Assembly (NCBI RefSeq): GCF_046630445.1 | Contig: NC_092338.1 | Span: 8,140,501-8,204,500 of the forward strand | Reading direction: 5' to 3' | Origin: Rutidosis leptorrhynchoides | Taxonomy: Eukaryota; Streptophyta; Magnoliopsida; Asterales; Asteraceae | Length of the DNA: 64,000 nucleotides | In this document: positions 27,004 to 39,100 of the stretch, one piece after another | Numbering within the stretch: the stretch's first letter is position 1 | How the letters are laid out: each line of letters begins with the position of its first letter | Position numbers and translations under genes: made by a program | The notes under the pieces: model-generated | Database searches by the model: none | Told to the model about the DNA's origin: nothing | What the model saw: only the letters and a program-made list of their open reading frames with translations

Positions 27004-27929
27004 TTAATAGTCCATTTACATTTTGATATTCAAATATTCGTATTCATAGTTATATTCATATAATACTCATATTATATTATATTTATATTATTTTAATAAA
27101 AAATCTTAAAATAATAAAATGTAGTCGTGACAAGCCTTTTATAAAAAAACTTAATAATAGGAAGTTAAGTGAAATAGGAAGTTAAGTGAAGTATTACTAG
27201 CAAGTTCTTTTTCAATTATGTTGATATATGCTACAGTCATTTTTAATTTAAATTACTGTAGTAAGTTTAGAATATTTGAATGATTGATATGTTAATCAAT
27301 TGAAATTTTGAAAGGTTGCATGTGCTATGGATACTACTGAGTAAAGTTGAAGTGAGCAAAAAATTGCCTCGACAATATATAGATGGAGTTGGGCCTAAAA
27401 AGGCATGATGGGTCGTTATTGATTAGGTATGAGTGTTAAAAATAAGTTAAAAGAATTAAAATAAGTATAAGATCAAATTAAACATCATGTTGTTCATTGA
27501 TAATTGCGTACAAGCACAAATCATTTCCTTATAAAACATGTCTTTTCATCTAACAGTAGTACACGATATGTGATCAGCTTCTTGTCTTGGATTTCTTACA
27601 ATTGCTGAACGCAATGAGTAAACGATTAAGAACAGCCACACGTCATTCCTTCTATGGCAACATTATTATGATTAATAATAATTTAATTTAATATGATAAG
27701 ATATACTCCTATGATAGCGTAAAAGTATGGTTAAAGTATTGTGGGATGGTTAATGATCCATATTAATTAATGATTCCTTATAAAGTAAACATATGGTTTA
27801 GGCCCAGTTCAAGTTTTGGCCCATATTCATATAGTATTACTCCGTATTTCAGTAATATCCAGATATCCTTCTTCAAGTATTGGCCCATTATCAAGTAGGA
27901 TCAATCGCTCAAACGGGCCCATTATCTAG
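27004..27929. other. AT-rich intergenic DNA
   Basis: No gene is supported. A short direct repeat of 'aggaagttaagtgaa' lies near 27,160-27,190. Confidence 0.4.
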
Positions 27930-27938
27930 TTTTTTAAC

Positions 27939-29116
27939 GGGTAATTGCCTCAAATACACTTTTTTTTTTTAAGTTTTATTTCAAAATATACTTTTTAGAA
28001 AAAAATTGTCTATTTACACCATTAGGTCGACCACCATTTTTTCAAGGTGGTCGACCAACTATTTTCAAAGGCTCGGTCGACCACAATACAAGCTTGGTCG
28101 ACTACATAGTCGACCATCCTTATATTGTGGTCAACCAAGTTTTTGGTCGACCACCCCTAAGTTATTTACTCAGCTCGTGCAAATTCAACACACAATTATG
28201 GGTTTGATGGTCTTCGTCTTTTTGTTGGTAATATAAATAAAACCAAAACAATTTCTTTTTAACTTTCCAATTGAATCAGATACCATTTTGAACATGTTTT
28301 TAAGCTGTTTTGAACATGCAAAAGGAAGAAGCAGAGTAAGAGTGAGAGCCGACTGCCGAGTGTAGACTTTACAGTTGTTTTAAGAAAAATAACTCCCGAA
28401 GAAGAAGCGGAAATAGCTCAATTAAAAGTTCACAATTTAACTCACTAAGCGTGAAAGACAGCTTGTTCCTCACCAGCTTATTGAGACGACCCCAAATTGG
28501 AACGGCAAAAGGTAAAGCTAGAGATCATGGAGAAGAAGTTGATGCTATGGCTGCTTGAGATTTTAATCCTAATCCCTTAAAGAATAACATGTTAGGATCT
28601 TAAAAGAATTGTTTCTGTTATGATGTTTTTAATCTAAGTAGGTGAAATTGTAAAAAACAAAATGCTATTATAATCGAAGTGAGTAAGTTATAAGTTTGGT
28701 TGGATGATGTTAAAGTTAGTTGTTGAATCTGAAAAATAAGTAACCTTGAAACGAAATGTGTTTGGTTTTGGTCAACCATAATACTTATGAGTTTGGTTTT
28801 GGTCGACCATAGTAGCTCAATAAAGCACAACTTCATGCAAACATCACACTCTAAAAATGGATTTAGAGGTAGGCACCAAAAATATGGTCGACCACAATGT
28901 AAGGACGGTCGACTATGTAGTCGACCAAGCTTGTATTGTAGTCGACCAGGCCTTTGAAAATAGTTGGTCGACCACCTTGAAAAAGAGGTGGTCGACCATG
29001 TTATGAGGTAGTCGACCAAAAACTTGGTCGACCTAATGGTGTAAAAAGACAATTTTTTTTTAAAAAGTGTATTTTGAACGAAAATATTGAAAAAAGTGTA
29101 GTTTGGCGAATTTCCC
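27939..29116. mobile_element. MULE-like foldback element with GTCGAC-rich arms
   Basis: The ends match as inverted repeats (left GGGTAATTGCC, right reverse complement GGGAAATTCGCC). They then share 'ACACTTTTTT', 'CAAAATA.ACTTTTTA', 'AAAAAATTGTCT' and 'TTACACCATTAGGTCGACC'. The flanks TTTTTTAAC (27,930-27,938) and TTTTTTTAC (29,117-29,125) are a 9-bp duplication with one mismatch, as for Mutator-like elements. About 15 GTCGAC palindromes lie in the arms. ORFs in the two arms encode nearly the same peptide because the arms mirror each other. I see no transposase; the centre (28,320-28,600) may hold a captured fragment. Confidence 0.8.
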
Positions 29117-29125
29117 TTTTTTTAC

Positions 29126-29611
29126 GATTATATATCATATGATATACAATGTACATTGTACAACGCAATGTAATCTGCAAACTATTTCACTAAACTTATC
29201 CAATGCGAAAAAATGAAAGATATATAATTGAAGTGAGTAGAAATAACAAAATTTTAAATCGATTTATAATTATGAAAACAATAGACAGAATGACTATATA
29301 AGTAAAAAGTTAACAACTAAATATCGATCGATCATATAATATATCAAAAGAAAACGAGTTCATATAACTGAATTAGTTGCATACTTACAGAATAGAACGT
29401 AAAATATGAGGTAACGAATAATAAGATTGGATGAAAATATCAAAAAAGTTTCCCTGCCTTATTTCAAACCAAAAAGAATGAAACAATCTACACCAACTCC
29501 ATTCATCTTATCCTAATAAAGTGTGCACACTGTACAGTATATGATAACCAAAAATATATCCTTTTTTAAAATGAAAACTTCGAAAAAAAGTAAACCCTCT
29601 AAATTGGTTAG
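29126..29611. other. 3' flank of the WRKY gene
   Basis: AT-rich DNA between the MULE-like element and the WRKY stop codon; no gene is seen. Confidence 0.4.
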
Positions 29612-31110
29612 CTAATTGCCTTGAAATCTTGAGTTATTGACATTATGATTCCGGTGCCTGTTATTGTTGCTAGTAGTTGCACTGTAACTGTTGTTACTAA
29701 GAACAGAAGAAACAGCTGCCTTTAAAAGATCTAAGAAATATGGATCAGCAGTGAGAGCTGTCACAATATCCGCCAATGACACCGATGACCAGCCGGGTTG
29801 CAAGCTCGACCCACCTTCGATATCATTTGACATTTGCAGCCCCGAGATTATCGATTGGTTGTACAATGCCTGTCTGTCAGTATAAGGCAGTAGCGTAGCG
29901 TTTTGGCCAGTGAAGTTTTGGTTTTGGAGGTGGGAATAAGGTACTTGAAACCGACCCAGCCGGGCCTGTTGTACTGGGTTTGGAGTTTGGGTCAGATAAC
30001 GCAATGGGCTGCCGGAAGCGGAAATTGTTGCCATACTTGAAGAAGGAGAAGGAGATGTTCTAGTTCTAGCTATATAATTGGAGTTCGTAATACCATACGA
30101 ACTCGGCATTGACCCCGAAGGAAGCGTTCTTGCAGCCGAAGCGGTAGTTGACATCAAAGCCGCGGCGGTTGGCGGTAAGGGGTGGTTGTGGTTTCCTTCA
30201 TATGTTGTGATCCACATTGCACTATTTCCTACATATCTTTGCACCTACACCATAATAACACTTTTTAATTTAGTCAACAAATTTCACCAACCTATAAAGA
30301 ACTAGATGTATCTATATATAAAAAGGCCAAAAGGGTTGATATATATACAATGAATTTTTATTTTTATCATTTTTGTTTGCATTGCGTTGATCGGAGGCTA
30401 AACTTGGATTCAGTAACGTTCTCGGTACGATTTCAAGTCCACCTCCAGAATCATTAACGGCTTTACGATCTTTTTCTTCTTGTTCTCGTTGTTTTTGTTT
30501 CATAATCGGTGCAAGATTTGTTTGTAACTTGCTGTAATTTGCAGTTACTTGATTCAAGTCTTCTCTTAATTTTATAATCTCCTTGTTCATTCTCTCTTGT
30601 TCGGCTTGAATCACTGTTAACTGCAAACAATTAAAGTACTCTTTATATGCCATTTATAAAAAAATAAAATAAAAATAAAATTAGTTATCGAAAGACGAAA
30701 ATTAGATCAAGTTTCACCTCATTGTTAGGTCGTTCGGAATTGGGAGAGATTCCGTCACCGGCTACGGATTGATTACTACTTGTGTTTCCGGTTACAAGAT
30801 GTAAACCAGTCTATATGTACGAACAAAATGTAATTAAGTTGTTGAAAATAAATAATATTTTTTTCGATAACATGAAGTAATTGAAATGAACTGAATTACG
30901 TACGTTGATATTCAGGTTTGAATCGGTAACAGGAGCGGTTGGATCGAAGGTAGAACAAGGTAAGGTAGAGCAATGAATTTCGTCTTCTTGTTCTTTAGTG
31001 GGGAAGAAATCTATCTCGTTGATTTGATGATTATAATTATGATTATGATTATGATGATCATTATTGGAGAGACTAAGAGAGTTGTTGTTGTTGGTGGTGG
31101 TGGTTTCCAT
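29612..31110 (-). pseudogene. group IIb-like WRKY transcription factor gene lacking the WRKYGQK exon
   Basis: Four exon-like pieces on the minus strand: 31110-30904 (METTTTNNNNSL..., then INEIDFFPTKEQ), 30810-30718 (TGLHLVTGNTSSN...), 30620 to about 30349 (a coiled coil, VIQAEQERMNKEIIKLREDL, then LEIVPRTLL), and 30244-29612. The last begins VQRYVGNSAMWITTYEGNHNHPLPP, the C-terminal half of a WRKY domain with the HNH zinc ligands, and ends with ADPYFLDLLKAAVSSVL, typical of WRKY6-like group IIb proteins. The exon that should carry WRKYGQK and the first zinc-binding Cys pair is absent: only ~105 bp of AT-rich DNA separates the coiled-coil and VQR exons. DNA binding should be lost. A second in-frame ATG at 31,218 is a possible alternative start. 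Confidence 0.85.
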
Positions 31111-31149
31111 AACTACGGTGGCTAGGTGGTGACGGTTGTAAAAATATAA

Positions 31150-31255
31150 GTTGAGTGTAAGAAAATGATAACAGTAAAATGATGATTGGATGCGGATCCA
31201 ATGAGAGTCCACTGCCAATTTATGTTAGTCTTTGAAAGGGCCCGTGGACTCGCTC
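31150..31255. repeat. local duplication upstream of the WRKY gene (copy A)
   Basis: 'gttgagtgtaagaaaatg', 'acagtaaaatgatgattggat' and 'agtctttgaaagggcc' recur at 31,642-31,722 with small changes. Confidence 0.7.
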
Positions 31256-31439
31256 ATTGACTCATTTCTAAAGCCCATAAAGTGATTGTTATGTGGAAAT
31301 AAATTTTGGATTTTCGATCTTTGATCGACACTTAGCAGTGTTAAATTTTGATGGTTTATTAGGTTAAATGTTAGAGAAATTTACCCAAATAGAGGCATAT
31401 CGCTCTCCCTCTCCAACATAAACAATGTCATACGTTTTT

Positions 31440-31520
31440 TCGTCAAATTGACGTTGACTTCTCGATCAACCATCGCGCATCGCGAAAAAGTGCTAGGACC
31501 AATTAGAAACACCCACGTGT
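31440..31520. promoter_or_regulatory. W-box cluster and G-box upstream of WRKY gene
   Basis: TTGAC cores lie at 31,442-31,446 (reverse), 31,448-31,452 and 31,454-31,458 (the last reading TTGACT). A CACGTG G-box is at 31,514-31,519. WRKY genes are often auto-regulated through W-boxes; whether these are used is unknown. Confidence 0.45.
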
Positions 31521-31641
31521 TATAGACACTCGTGAATCGCGAAATATTTGTCTCAAAAATATCAAATTTCGTGCAAATATCAAATTTTACTCTCGAAAAT
31601 GGAAACAGTAAAATAATGATTGTTATGGTTGTCTGAAATGA

Positions 31642-31722
31642 GTTGAGCGTAAGAAAATGGAAACAGTAAAATGATGATTGGATCAAGTCTTTGAGAAGGG
31701 CCAGTGCACTCAGCAATTAGAT
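31642..31722. repeat. local duplication upstream of the WRKY gene (copy B)
   Basis: Second copy of the segment at 31,150-31,255. A third, partial match ('ggaaacagtaaaataatgattg') lies at about 31,600-31,622. Confidence 0.7.
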
Positions 31723-31768
31723 GATTATTATCATGATCATCCGCACATCAGTCATACCAATTGAGAGG

Positions 31769-32352
31769 AAGTGAATAGTACTCGCCTTTTCAAATTTGAT
31801 GTATAAGGTAATTATTTATTAATTAATCTTGTAATACTAACCATAGTTTGCTTCTTTTCACGTTTTAAGAAACAAAATGGGGATGTTTTATATAGAAAAG
31901 GCGTTCTTCGTATTCATACTCTTTTCTTTAAGAAATATATATCATTTTTTAGAAAGATATATTATGAAATTTTTTCCCACAAATATATACATGTTGCCAA
32001 TTATTTATAAGACAAACCATCATGTTTATAATTAGAGAATCATGCGAATGGGTCATTTACTTATTTTTTTGGACATCAGTTTAGGATCACTCGGGGGACT
32101 TAATCACCCACGCATTCATCTTCCGTAGTTGCATAACCCGCTTATAACTACTGCCCTGAAGGAAACCCGGACAAATCCGAGGGCATGGCCGGTAAAACCC
32201 CCCTCCCCGTTGCCCCCACACTAAACGAAAGGCGATCTTGGTGGATGTTTCAGACCAGAGATAACATTGAGTGCAATGTTGCAGTCTAGCGGAGTCGAAC
32301 TCTTGACCTCTCGCTAAAAGAGGCATGCCACTCCAGTTGAGCTACAACTCAA
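31769..32352. repeat. copy 2 of the ~585-bp duplicated segment (empty Copia site)
   Basis: Matches 20,773-20,969 joined to 26,612-27,000, with a few substitutions and 1-4-bp indels. It contains a single ATATT where the Copia element interrupts copy 1. Confidence 0.9.
32060..32352 (-). mobile_element. tRNA-derived SINE, third copy
   Basis: Nearly identical to 26,711-27,001, with head TTGAGTTGTAGCTCAACTGG, B-box-like GAGTTCGACTCC and tail at ~32,060. Part of the duplicated segment. Confidence 0.82.
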
Positions 32353-32733
32353 CAATACGAGCCACAAGTTTATATTTGATCATATTTTGGGTTGAGGGGC
32401 ATTTTCGTTATTTAAAATTTTTTTATTTGTAAACTTTTTTAAAATAAATATTATTTTCTGGAAATTTTATTTTCTCAAAAAACATTATTGTTTTCGAACA
32501 GTATTTTACCATTTTTAGAGTTGAAGTACCAAAATATTTACCATTATGTTTATTCAATTGTTATTATTCTCTTTTATAGGTAATTAGTGAAAATTGGTGA
32601 TAAATATTATATTTTATGGAAATTTTTGCTATATCTATTACATTACATCTTATAAATCATGAAGTAAAATCCAACTTGTCACTCCATTAGTAAATCTTAA
32701 TCATGTTAATCACTCCACTAATTATCATTAAAA
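32353..32733. other. AT-rich intergenic DNA
   Basis: Nothing recognisable was found. Confidence 0.4.
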
Positions 32734-32775
32734 CTAGATTTTGAGAGCCCGTGCGTTGCACGGTAGCTCAAAAAA
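32734..32775 (-). mobile_element. Helitron-like 3' terminus
   Basis: The minus strand reads CCGTGCAACGCACGG (hairpin), then GCTCTCAAAAT, CTAG, then T. A GC-rich hairpin shortly before CTRR is the Helitron 3' signature. The body would extend to the right; I could not place its 5' TC end. The terminal ~28 bases resemble the plus-strand end at 42,829-42,858. Confidence 0.65.
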
Positions 32776-34940
32776 ATAGTTTGTGTGTTTGTTAAAAGTG
32801 TAATGCATTGGTCGATGTTGATAGCATGTTTATGATGAAACACTTAAGTACTATATATATTGAAAGTAAGGAAATGTTAAAAGTGACGTTCGCTAATTCT
32901 CTGAATAATTAGCATTATAATGCAAGAATGACATATTGATATTAGTTGTAAAGTTAAATTTGTAAAAAACATAACACTAACAATTGATATGATCAAAATA
33001 AAGAGTTAAAAAATACATTATAAAATTCAACCTTTTATACATCATTGTCATAAATTATATTCAGATATTACAAATAAATCCTCAACAACACAATATTTAA
33101 TACACTTACTACTACAAAATAATGTTAATAATTCTTTGATTTTAGTTTGATGACTACTACAACATTTAAACCAAGGCATATAACATAAAATTATAAAGAA
33201 CAGTTGTGTAATTATACAAAACATATTGTAAATATTTTAGGTGCATTGCAACCTCAAAGTTGGGCAACCCAAAGATGATTTACCTTGTGAGAACATAATA
33301 ACATATAGTCAAGGATGAGACAATTCGAGTATTTGCCTGTCAAGTCAACTGGTCAGCTACAAAGCACAAAGTAAAACACGAAGGAGTGTATATAGTTCAA
33401 ACTGGTCAACCATAAAAAGGGTGCGTATAAACTAACTTTAATTTTATACAGATACACGACAATCCCTTATTTCATTCTACCTTGTTTTGTAAGAAGACGT
33501 AAAAGTAAGATCGGGGCTTAAGAACCAAGAGTTGTGTCGAATGCATCAAACATGAAGCGCGGATGGAGTCAGACAGTGTTGGTTAGATATCCTAAATGCG
33601 TCAAACATAAAAAAGAATATTAGGAGATTCACAGCAGCAAATAAAAATAAGTAAACGCTCAATGGCATTGAGTCTAAATGTAAACATTACGAGTCTGATT
33701 ATATGATGTGAACTTGAGTTGCAGTCATTCAAAGAGGTTTCCCACACTTGTACACTCCTTCATAATTTACATTACCATATCAAACTCGATCAAGTATGAT
33801 CCTTTAACTGCACCAACAATTCAGGTCGAAGTGTGCATCTCTAAGACAGATAAAAAAGAAACATAGAAGTTGGGGAATCTATAATTAAACATTAGATTTA
33901 ATAAAGTAAGGACCCGTTAACTGCATGATATATTAATTTGAAATGAAACCAAATTATATAAATAAATATATATGTCTGCAAGTTAATTTAATTCTTCATA
34001 TGTAATCTTGCATTCCAAAAAAACTTGTTTAAAAATAACCACATAACCATGATACCATACATGTCTTTATTAGTACCAAAAAAGTATACAACAATGGTTA
34101 ACAGTTTGAGCTTCTGGTGTTCTGCTCAAACTAATCAGCGAACTCCAACCATGTGTTTGTGGGTTACTGTCCCACTTATGACAAAGATGTAGAGTTGCGA
34201 CCAACCTAACCCAGCCTATATCGATTATTATGTATATCAACATTGTTACAATTCAAACTAATAGTGCATCTTTACTAACTTGCCCAACCCATCCATGTTG
34301 ACATCTCAAATACAACAGATGTAATAGCATTAAAGTTTAGTAGATATCAACATGCTACTATAGGTTCTGCAACACTTCCTTGAAGACCACTTTTTGTGTT
34401 GATTTTGTATATACATTACTAACACGCATTAGCAGTACTAATGCATGTCAGTTAAATACAAGACCCATATTAATTTAGAGTGGTTTGATGGAAACTAAAT
34501 GAAAAACAAAATCAAACGCATAGATAAATTTGTAAAACAGATAATATATTGTGCGATTGAATCAAAGTATTAGATTTACACCATATAACTATACTTATAA
34601 TGAATAAAATTGGTTGATATATTAATGAAGGTATTAAAAATTGCTATAGAATATTAAAACTCCGAACAGGTGAACTAATAGTAAAAATAAAATTCTTACT
34701 TGAACAGATGTACTTCTTAAAATTCTACATTGACTAAAGAACATATTGATGATTAAAATGTACACAAGTAAATCACATCAAACACTAACATAATTTCAAT
34801 GAAGAACTTACATAATTGAAGATTTGAATATATGCATAAGCCATCTTGATTGTGTTCAGTGAACAAAAATCACCGAAGCTTCAATAACCACTCTTTTATA
34901 AAGGAAACGTGTTACACCAATTTCAATAACTGTAACCTAC
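32776..34940. other. AT-rich DNA, possible Helitron interior
   Basis: I cannot support a gene or domain here. Confidence 0.35.
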
Positions 34941-36188
34941 CCAGGTGCACACTCGACCATCGTTTCTTCATTATCTTGTTCTTGAGTGGTACCCAAAACC
35001 TTTGATTCGATACGATTAACGAATTCTAAGGCTTGCATTCATTATGTTTGTTCAGGAAATAAATTAAATTTTGAGATTAACCACTATTAGAAGTACAGCT
35101 GCATAATCACAACACATAAAACCCACAAATCATCTATAGACAAATAAAAATCGTCGTGGCCCGAATCAAACTCTTGTTAAAGACAAACTATCATATATAG
35201 ATGTATACAATAATAAAATTCCTATAATATACATTGTTGAATACCACAAATTGTTTTGCCCGATTCACAAGATTTCATAGATTGTTTCTTGTCCAGATTG
35301 ACACTTCCAGGAGATACATCAAATGACTGAAAAACAACATATAGAAGTAAATTAATCAATAAAAGAACAGCTAAGTTCCAGAATAGTAATTCATTAAATG
35401 CTAGGTCCTCTGCAAGCAGCAAGATAACGGGTCAAAGTGAGTCAAGTTTGTGAGTTGTAATTGATCAACCCCATTTAAACATGGTAATCTTTTCCCATCC
35501 TGATCTCCATGGGTCAAATAGGACATATCAAAACCATAAGCTTAACATGTAACGGGTCAAATGTTGGACAAAGTCAATGGGTCAAATAGGACATGTCAAA
35601 GCTTAACATGGAACGGGTCAAACGTTGGACAATGGGTCAATGGGTCAAACAGGACATGTCAAAAAAATAAGCTTAACATGTAACGGGTCAAATGTTGGAG
35701 AAAGGGTCAATGGTGGACAAAGATGTATAAAACGTCTAATACCGGGAAGCCAAAAATCAAACGTAAAGGAACTTTGGTTAAACACATTGAGTTTAAGTTC
35801 ACTGCCGGTTCGATATTGCCTCGGTATTTTCAGAATGAGTTTACTTTAGTAATGACCTGGATGAAGTAAACAACACTGGAAAAAAAAAAATGGAAAAATC
35901 ATGTAATGAAGATCAAACAATATGGAGTACATCAATCTAACAACAGATGCCCCTTTTTAGACATATAAAATAATTATAATTAACTGATTGTTCTGAACTG
36001 CCGCTCTAACCCACCGATTTGATTACCCCAATATCAGGAAAAAAACAATGAAACTCACCATCGTTTATTTTGTTTTGTTTCTTTCTCTTCGCAATAGCGT
36101 CAAATACAACCGAAGCTATGAGTTCTACAGGAACAAAACACGTTTGAAGATTCAAAATAACAGAAGGATATCCATATAATTGCAGCAA
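34941..36188 (-). other. possible exons of an unidentified minus-strand gene or captured fragments
   Basis: Three open pieces have plausible splice borders: 35,035-34,941 (QALEFVNRIESKV..., GTAGG donor), 35,326-35,233 (after TTTTTCAG; SFDVSPGSVNLDKKQ...) and about 36,180-36,059 (GYPSVILNLQTCFVPVELIA..., donor GTGAGT). I do not recognise the protein. Given the Helitron end at 32.7 kb, these may be transduced fragments. Confidence 0.22.
35510..35715. repeat. about three tandem ~70-bp GGGTCAA-rich repeats
   Basis: Units share 'gggtcaaa', 'aggacatgtcaaa', 'agcttaacatg' and 'aacgggtcaaa.gttgga' with indels. Confidence 0.75.
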
Positions 36189-39100
36189 AGAAAGGAAAAT
36201 AAGGTATAAATCATTTTTCTTTTTGTTATGCTTCTACCTGTTGTGGCACATACCATGTCTTTTCTTTTCGCATAACTATACCTAAATAAAAATATTACAG
36301 CTATACCATCAATGTGTTGTGCAATGTGTGAAACAGAGAAAGAAGATTATGTAATTAACATCTACCTTCGGGTTCAACAACTACAGGAACCTCAAATAAC
36401 GGGAACACTGATTCATCAGCATGCTAACAAATGGCTGCAAATGGTCTTCAAACCAAATAGCAGGTATACTATAAACGTGATAATATCATGATTTAAAATA
36501 TTTTTTAACTACAATCTTCGAACGTGTTACAATCTTCAAACTTGTAGAAGATAGGTAATCGATACCATCCCCAATTCATTTCATACCCAAGCATTTAATC
36601 AAACACTTGGTGTGCAATCAAAATTTAGTAATCATCATTATTTAAACTCAAATATGAACAATCAAATAGGAACTAATATTTGATTAGAAAACACGTAATC
36701 AAATATGAACAATCAATCACCTTTTTCGGCAAGTCGTTTCCATCCTTACGAATCTAAATAAACAACAACAAATAATTTTAAAGAGACACTCGATCATTTA
36801 GCGGTTGGTTTATTTCTGATGTCGATGTGATATGTATCAACACATCAACCGTCGTCAGTACTATCATCATCATCGTGACCACGAAACACAGAATAGGATG
36901 ACGATTTGTGTCTGTATATAATATTAAATAAAATAAATTAAATGAAGAAGCCGGAAAATTATGAATCCTAGAATACTGAAGAAAGAAAATAATAGCCGTT
37001 TCAATTTTCGGAGAATAGTGGAATGGAATTTTGGGAGAATATTGCTGAGATGACACCGGTGGTGGAGCAGAGAAAATAGGGTGACGGTTATTCAATCGAG
37101 TTTAGGGTGAAATAACGCACAATTAAGGTTGTACACTTGTATTTTCCTCATATTAATTAGCACTAATAATAAATTAAACCTATTAATTACACCTCAGCAC
37201 AATTCCCGAAATCCACTCTGCAAACGACACGTCAGCAAATAACCACACGGTTTGTAAGATGCAGAGAAGATTAATCATGCCACGCTGTCAAAAAAAAAAA
37301 AAAAAAAACCGATCGTACATCTTCTTCTCCTTCTTCGTCTGTTGAACCAATCCAATAGCAACCCTAAATCCCATCCTTCGTCGTCTCTTTCACCCATCAA
37401 TACAAACCCTAAATGTCAATTGATTACATCGATTGACAAAAAACAAACACAACCATAAGTTGCTCTCAAATACGCTAGGGTTTCTAATTGTTGGTGTTCA
37501 TCGTCGGTTCCGGATCTTTTATTGTGTTTAGTACCTGCCGTATTTTGTATTCAATTGTTTCTCTCAATCAATGAGGTAAGTAAATTTTATACATTATTCT
37601 ATAAACATTTCCTTTATAAGCTTTTATTCTTATGTATTGTATTAATTGTATAAGATCTATGTTATTTAAGATCTCTGTTATTTAAGCACGATTGATAAGT
37701 ACGGAGTATTAGGTTACTATTAAAATTGTATAGTTTAAAAATTCGCAGAAGAAGATTTATATTTATTAGCTTGATAAAATGCAGATGTAAAATGCAGATA
37801 TAATTATTAGCTTGATCAAATGGAATACTATAAATTAAAATTACGTTGTTGACGTTTTTGTTGGTCATAGTAGAAACATCAACAGACTGAAACTAATATG
37901 GTGGCCGTAGTTGACGTTTTGTGTTTTTCACCTCGCTGTCACGTACTTTGCTTTTTTCATAATCGAACTTTATTTTGGTTTGCTTTGTACGTATTACATT
38001 CTCTATGGCTACTGGATTTTGATTTCTATGTTTGGTGTTGCTTTTTCAATTCGAGTTACGTTTATTTAATTGCTCATATCTGTGTTATTGTGATTTTTAA
38101 TCTGATGTTTGTATTTACTTCCGTTTTCATTACTATGGAGCTCCTTATGTTGTAGTAAGTCGTCGTTATACTGTGTTATAATACCACCTAAGTGTAGCTG
38201 TTTGCTCAAGTATTCCGATTGTTAAAAAGAATCTTGTTAGGAAATCATCTGTTAGATATGATAGTAATGTCGGTAACTTTTCCGAACAATGTAATCGTAT
38301 AGAATATATGGGATCTTCAATGTTACGTCTGTGCTTTATGTTGACAATGATTTTTCATTGGTTGGACCATCTAATGTTACAGGCATGTCTATGTGATTGT
38401 TCTTATCATATGTTGTATGATTATGTTAGTTTGTTTTTTCTATTTATCAAAGTTTGTAAAGTTAATATGTAGATGTCTTTCCCCTGTTTTCAGTTTACGA
38501 TATTCGCTCCCTACTGCAGTTATGCCACAAGCTCTATTGCAAGTATCTCAGCTCGACTATTTAGTGGTTTATGATTATATTCATGTGGTTGTAATAATTT
38601 GGTTCATAATAGTTTATAATAATATCTTTTTGTATGCATTGTTGGTTTTACAGGAGTAACACGTCATTATGACGATATTGGTGACCATGAATGTGCGTGG
38701 CTATTATGGTGATGTGTTTTGGTACGAAAAAAAGGTTACGATATTCTTCCATTAGTATGTCTTTTAACCGTTGTTGTGAGGGTGATCGTGTCGATTTACC
38801 TAGGGAGCAAAGCCACCTGGAGCTATTATTGAGTTGCTGAAAAGTAAGAATTATCTTGCCATCACTGTATCACTAAGGGATTGTTTAATCGTTTTCAATC
38901 GGCATTCGTGTTTATGTCCTCTTTTCCCGTTTTTCAGATCGAGTGAAGATTTGGGTTTAGGTGATTTAACTCAAATCGTTGACATCACTTTTTCACGACT
39001 CAACTTTCAGCTGGTCTGCATTTTCGGTTCGTCTTTATCTCTGTCCTAATAGTTCTTTCAATTTTTAAAAACAACAGTTGCCTTCACTTGAACTGATGCA

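Noticed and set aside
28006-29052. Two similar ORFs read as a gene family
   Set aside because: They are the mirrored arms of a foldback element, so similarity comes from the inverted repeat.
37571-37580. ATGAG|GTAAGT as the start of the Helitron RPA gene
   Set aside because: It is a good donor after an ATG, but no following exon of an RPA protein could be found, so it was not annotated as a gene.
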